Shown here: positions 63,786 through 64,000 of the stretch, piece after piece
Layout: each line of letters opens with the position of its first letter
How positions within the stretch are numbered: the stretch's first letter is position 1
Assembly: GCA_949825025.1 (NCBI GenBank)
Contig: OX463784.1
Coordinates: forward strand, 4,637,931-4,701,930
DNA length: 64,000 bases
Direction of reading: 5' to 3'
Source of the DNA: Siphlonurus alternatus
Taxonomy: Eukaryota; Arthropoda; Insecta; Ephemeroptera; Siphlonuridae
Notes under the pieces: model-generated
Databases searched by the model: none
What the model saw: the letters and a program-made list of their open reading frames with translations, nothing else
What the model was told of the DNA's origin: nothing
Position numbers and translations under genes: made by a program

Positions 63786-64000
63786 ACAACTCGGAGCACC
63801 GTTTTATTTAAATTACAATTAATGAATTTTTATTTCAAAATAAAAATTGATGTATGCCGAGAATGTATCGTTAATCGTAACATTTTTTGTTATATTACTT
63901 ATATTTATTACGTATGTACAAACAAATTATCAAGTTTTCTGATCTGATGTATCTGATAAGAGATAATCCAAAAATTATACCATGAATTATTATTATATTA

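Larger units (their letters stand above)
61740..64000. other. Single-copy flank right of the array
   Basis: No homology to the array units apart from dispersed MITEs (61925, 62278, 62879). GC-richer at 63260-63790, then A+T-rich to the edge with nothing recognised. Confidence 0.6.

Overview
The window is animal nuclear DNA: very A+T-rich by eye, with spliceosomal introns (GT-AG), TATA promoters, AATAAA signals, long microsatellites and many foldback/MITE elements. I cannot name the species. The gene family and repeat load suggest an invertebrate, but the clade is not determined.

The main content is a head-to-tail tandem array on the minus strand of five copies (A to E) of one six-exon gene. 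Exon boundaries can be placed to the base because all five copies share splice sites. A lies at 1-6583 (its last exon is off the left edge), B at 11398-20715, C at 26628-31996, D at 34956-45169 and E at 53859-59689. Each complete copy encodes a secreted protein of about 219 residues (216 in B). It has a signal peptide, then a compact cysteine-rich domain (8 Cys), then a domain resembling Cu/Zn superoxide dismutase (SOD) in which the conserved disulfide cysteines are kept but the metal-binding histidines are gone. No intact second gene family was recognised. One weak 86-residue ORF sits at the right edge (63256-63516).

Length differences between copies come almost entirely from inserted elements, and the paralogues often provide the empty site. 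Examples are a 2.8-kb foldback element with minisatellite arms (A intron 3, 8-bp target duplication), three hAT-like elements with 8-bp duplications (B introns 1 and 2, D intron 1), a 2.9-kb TTAA-flanked palindrome (D intron 1), a 463-bp TTAA palindrome (B-C spacer), a Helitron-like 3.9-kb GC-rich element (D-E spacer), and an unclassified 1.1-kb insertion nested inside a TTAA MITE (D intron 5). An (AATC)n microsatellite next to exon 3 is present in all five copies, but in B it has changed into 140 units of AAGC.

Sequence sharing is mosaic. The exon 1-3 region of A, C and D forms one type and that of B and E another, whereas the upstream spacers group as A/D versus B/C/E. This implies unequal crossing-over or conversion. 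Right of about 61480 the array ends and single-copy sequence begins. It carries independent copies of MITE families seen in the array, and a GC-rich block with a 53-bp minisatellite.
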